A stretch of DNA of 64,000 bases, taken from positions 157,166 to 221,165 of the forward strand of contig NZ_BOOA01000003.1 in assembly GCF_016862995.1 (NCBI RefSeq), given 5' to 3'. The DNA is from Acrocarpospora phusangensis (GTDB lineage: Bacteria > Actinomycetota > Actinomycetes > Streptosporangiales > Streptosporangiaceae). Below are positions 63,200 through 64,000 of this stretch, piece by piece (position 1 is the stretch's first letter; the number at the start of each line of letters is the position of its first letter). The position numbers and the translations under genes were made by a program. The notes under the pieces are model-generated. The model did no database searches and was not told the DNA's origin. It was given only the letters and a program-made list of their open reading frames with translations.

Positions 63200-64000
63200 G
63201 TGAAATCTCTCTTACGACGATGGATCCGGCTGGCGGTCGCGGGTGCGGCCGCCGGCGCGGTGGTCCTGATGGCGCCGAATCCGGCGCAGGCGGTCCGAGG
63301 GGGCACCCTCTCCGAGTGGTCCGCCTACCCCTACATGGTGCGGCTCGACGGCTGCTCGGGCACACTCATCACGCGGACCGCGGTGCTCACCTCGCAGTAC
63401 TGCGCCCTCCGATCGCCTGGCCCCAGGATGGCGACGTTCAGCAACGGCGTCACGGTGGCCGCCACGGTGTACTCGACGATGCCGGGCTACGCGACGGACG
63501 CGGTGAGCTACGATCTGGCGGTTCTGAGCGTTCCGGCGTCGGCGACGGCGGGCGTTCCGGTCATGCCGCAGGTGGGTTCGCCGTGGCGGACGGAGAACTA
63601 TCAGCCGGGCGTGCAGTCGACCTTGGTGGGGTTCGGCGCGTCCGCCCACAACGCCTCGGACTTCGGCACCCTGCGCGCGATCGACACGCCGATCCGCAGC
63701 GACGACGCGATGGACGAGATTTTCTTCCGCGTCACGCCGTGGCCGTGGCCGTGGGCGGATGACGTCTGGATCCCGCGGTTGCTGATCGGCGCGGGAGGGA
63801 CCGCGCGTTCCATGTGCGACGGGGACGAAGGTGGGCCGATGATGGTCGCCCAGGGCGATGGACGCCTCGTCCAGGTGGGTGTGTACTCCTTCGGCCTCAA
63901 CTGCCAGGACGCCGCCGCTTTCACGGAACTGTCAGGGGCGAACCTGGCGTGGCTGGCTTCCATGGTGCCGTCGGTGCAGTTCGGCTGGGGTCCGTGTACT
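63200..64000 (+). CDS. Secreted trypsin-fold pseudoprotease (partial, runs off the right edge)
   Basis: 267 codons from GTG 63200 without a stop before the window end. A signal peptide (1-31, ending NPAQA) is followed by VRGG, matching the mature N-terminus of chymotrypsin-fold proteins, then YPYMVRLDGCSGTLI. The catalytic triad is broken: the TAAHC block reads LTSQYC, so the His is Tyr67; Asp105 is kept in YDLAVL; the GDSGGP block reads GDEGGP, so the Ser is Glu210. The disulfide Cys pair C52-C68 remains. No proteolysis is expected; a binding or regulatory role is more likely. Confidence 0.85.
   Translation, partial: MKSLLRRWIRLAVAGAAAGAVVLMAPNPAQAVRGGTLSEWSAYPYMVRLDGCSGTLITRTAVLTSQYCALRSPGPRMATFSNGVTVAATVYSTMPGYATDAVSYDLAVLSVPASATAGVPVMPQVGSPWRTENYQPGVQSTLVGFGASAHNASDFGTLRAIDTPIRSDDAMDEIFFRVTPWPWPWADDVWIPRLLIGAGGTARSMCDGDEGGPMMVAQGDGRLVQVGVYSFGLNCQDAAAFTELSGANLAWLASMVPSVQFGWGPCT

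Noticed and set aside
63196..63762. 188-codon plus-strand frame at the right end
   Set aside because: It runs in a different frame through the protease-like gene and is Gly/Arg-rich without domain features; the frame from 63200 has the signal peptide and fold landmarks.

Overview
The window is chromosomal DNA of a high-GC actinomycete. Coding regions strongly prefer G or C at the third codon position, GTG and TTG starts are common, and start/stop overlaps (ATGA, GTGA) link many genes. The gene mix (Spo0M-like protein, LtrA-family membrane proteins, DUF418 and HTTM/DUF5819 proteins, MsiK-type sugar ABC importers that lack their own ATPase) suggests a filamentous soil genus, possibly Streptosporangiaceae such as Nonomuraea. 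That placement is inference only. I found no rRNA, tRNA, CRISPR array, transposase or phage gene.

Layout. 0-5 kb: tail of a homocysteine methyltransferase, a GlxA-type AraC regulator, an SDR oxidoreductase and small conserved proteins. 5-8.4 kb: an LtrA membrane protein whose 3' end is tandemly duplicated, and a CobW-like protein with a degenerate P-loop behind a Zur-like operator. 8.4-13.5 kb: a two-component system, a DUF418 protein and a Spo0M-like protein. 13.6-28.3 kb: a large sugar-utilisation locus made of a ROK repressor, a divergent LacI-type sensor without a DNA-binding domain, a binding protein, two permeases, a GH2 beta-mannosidase and a 2,214-residue secreted multidomain hydrolase (beta-helix, four CBM32-type modules, GH95-like catalytic domain, FIMAH-like tail). 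Its last four genes overlap by 4 bases each.

28.4-45.4 kb is an accessory-looking patchwork: an aminoglycoside phosphotransferase-like kinase, NUDIX and HIT proteins, a secreted esterase, an SdpA/SdpB-like pair with a small coupled ORF, a frameshifted DUF4304 gene, a GNAT/GHKL mini-operon, a ClpX-zinc-finger/HTH protein, a secreted SGNH hydrolase with an inserted ricin-type lectin, a LuxR regulator, an RTX-repeat protein, a second LtrA, a VOC protein, a PIN toxin-antitoxin pair and a DUF1152 protein. 45.4-51.9 kb is an arabinoside locus (GH51 arabinofuranosidase, two permeases, a Tat lipoprotein binding protein, a TIM-barrel-like protein) divergent from an IclR regulator, with repeated AT-rich palindromes between them. 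51.9-57 kb holds a VapBC-like pair, a methyltransferase, a DoxX protein and a secreted GH3 glucosidase preceded by two LacI-type operator-like sites.

57.4-64 kb holds a barstar-like protein, an orphan protein, a three-gene cluster (unknown 459-aa protein, MoxR AAA+ ATPase, HExxH/VWA protein) and, running off the right edge, a secreted trypsin-fold protein whose catalytic His and Ser positions read Tyr and Glu, so it is probably a pseudoprotease.
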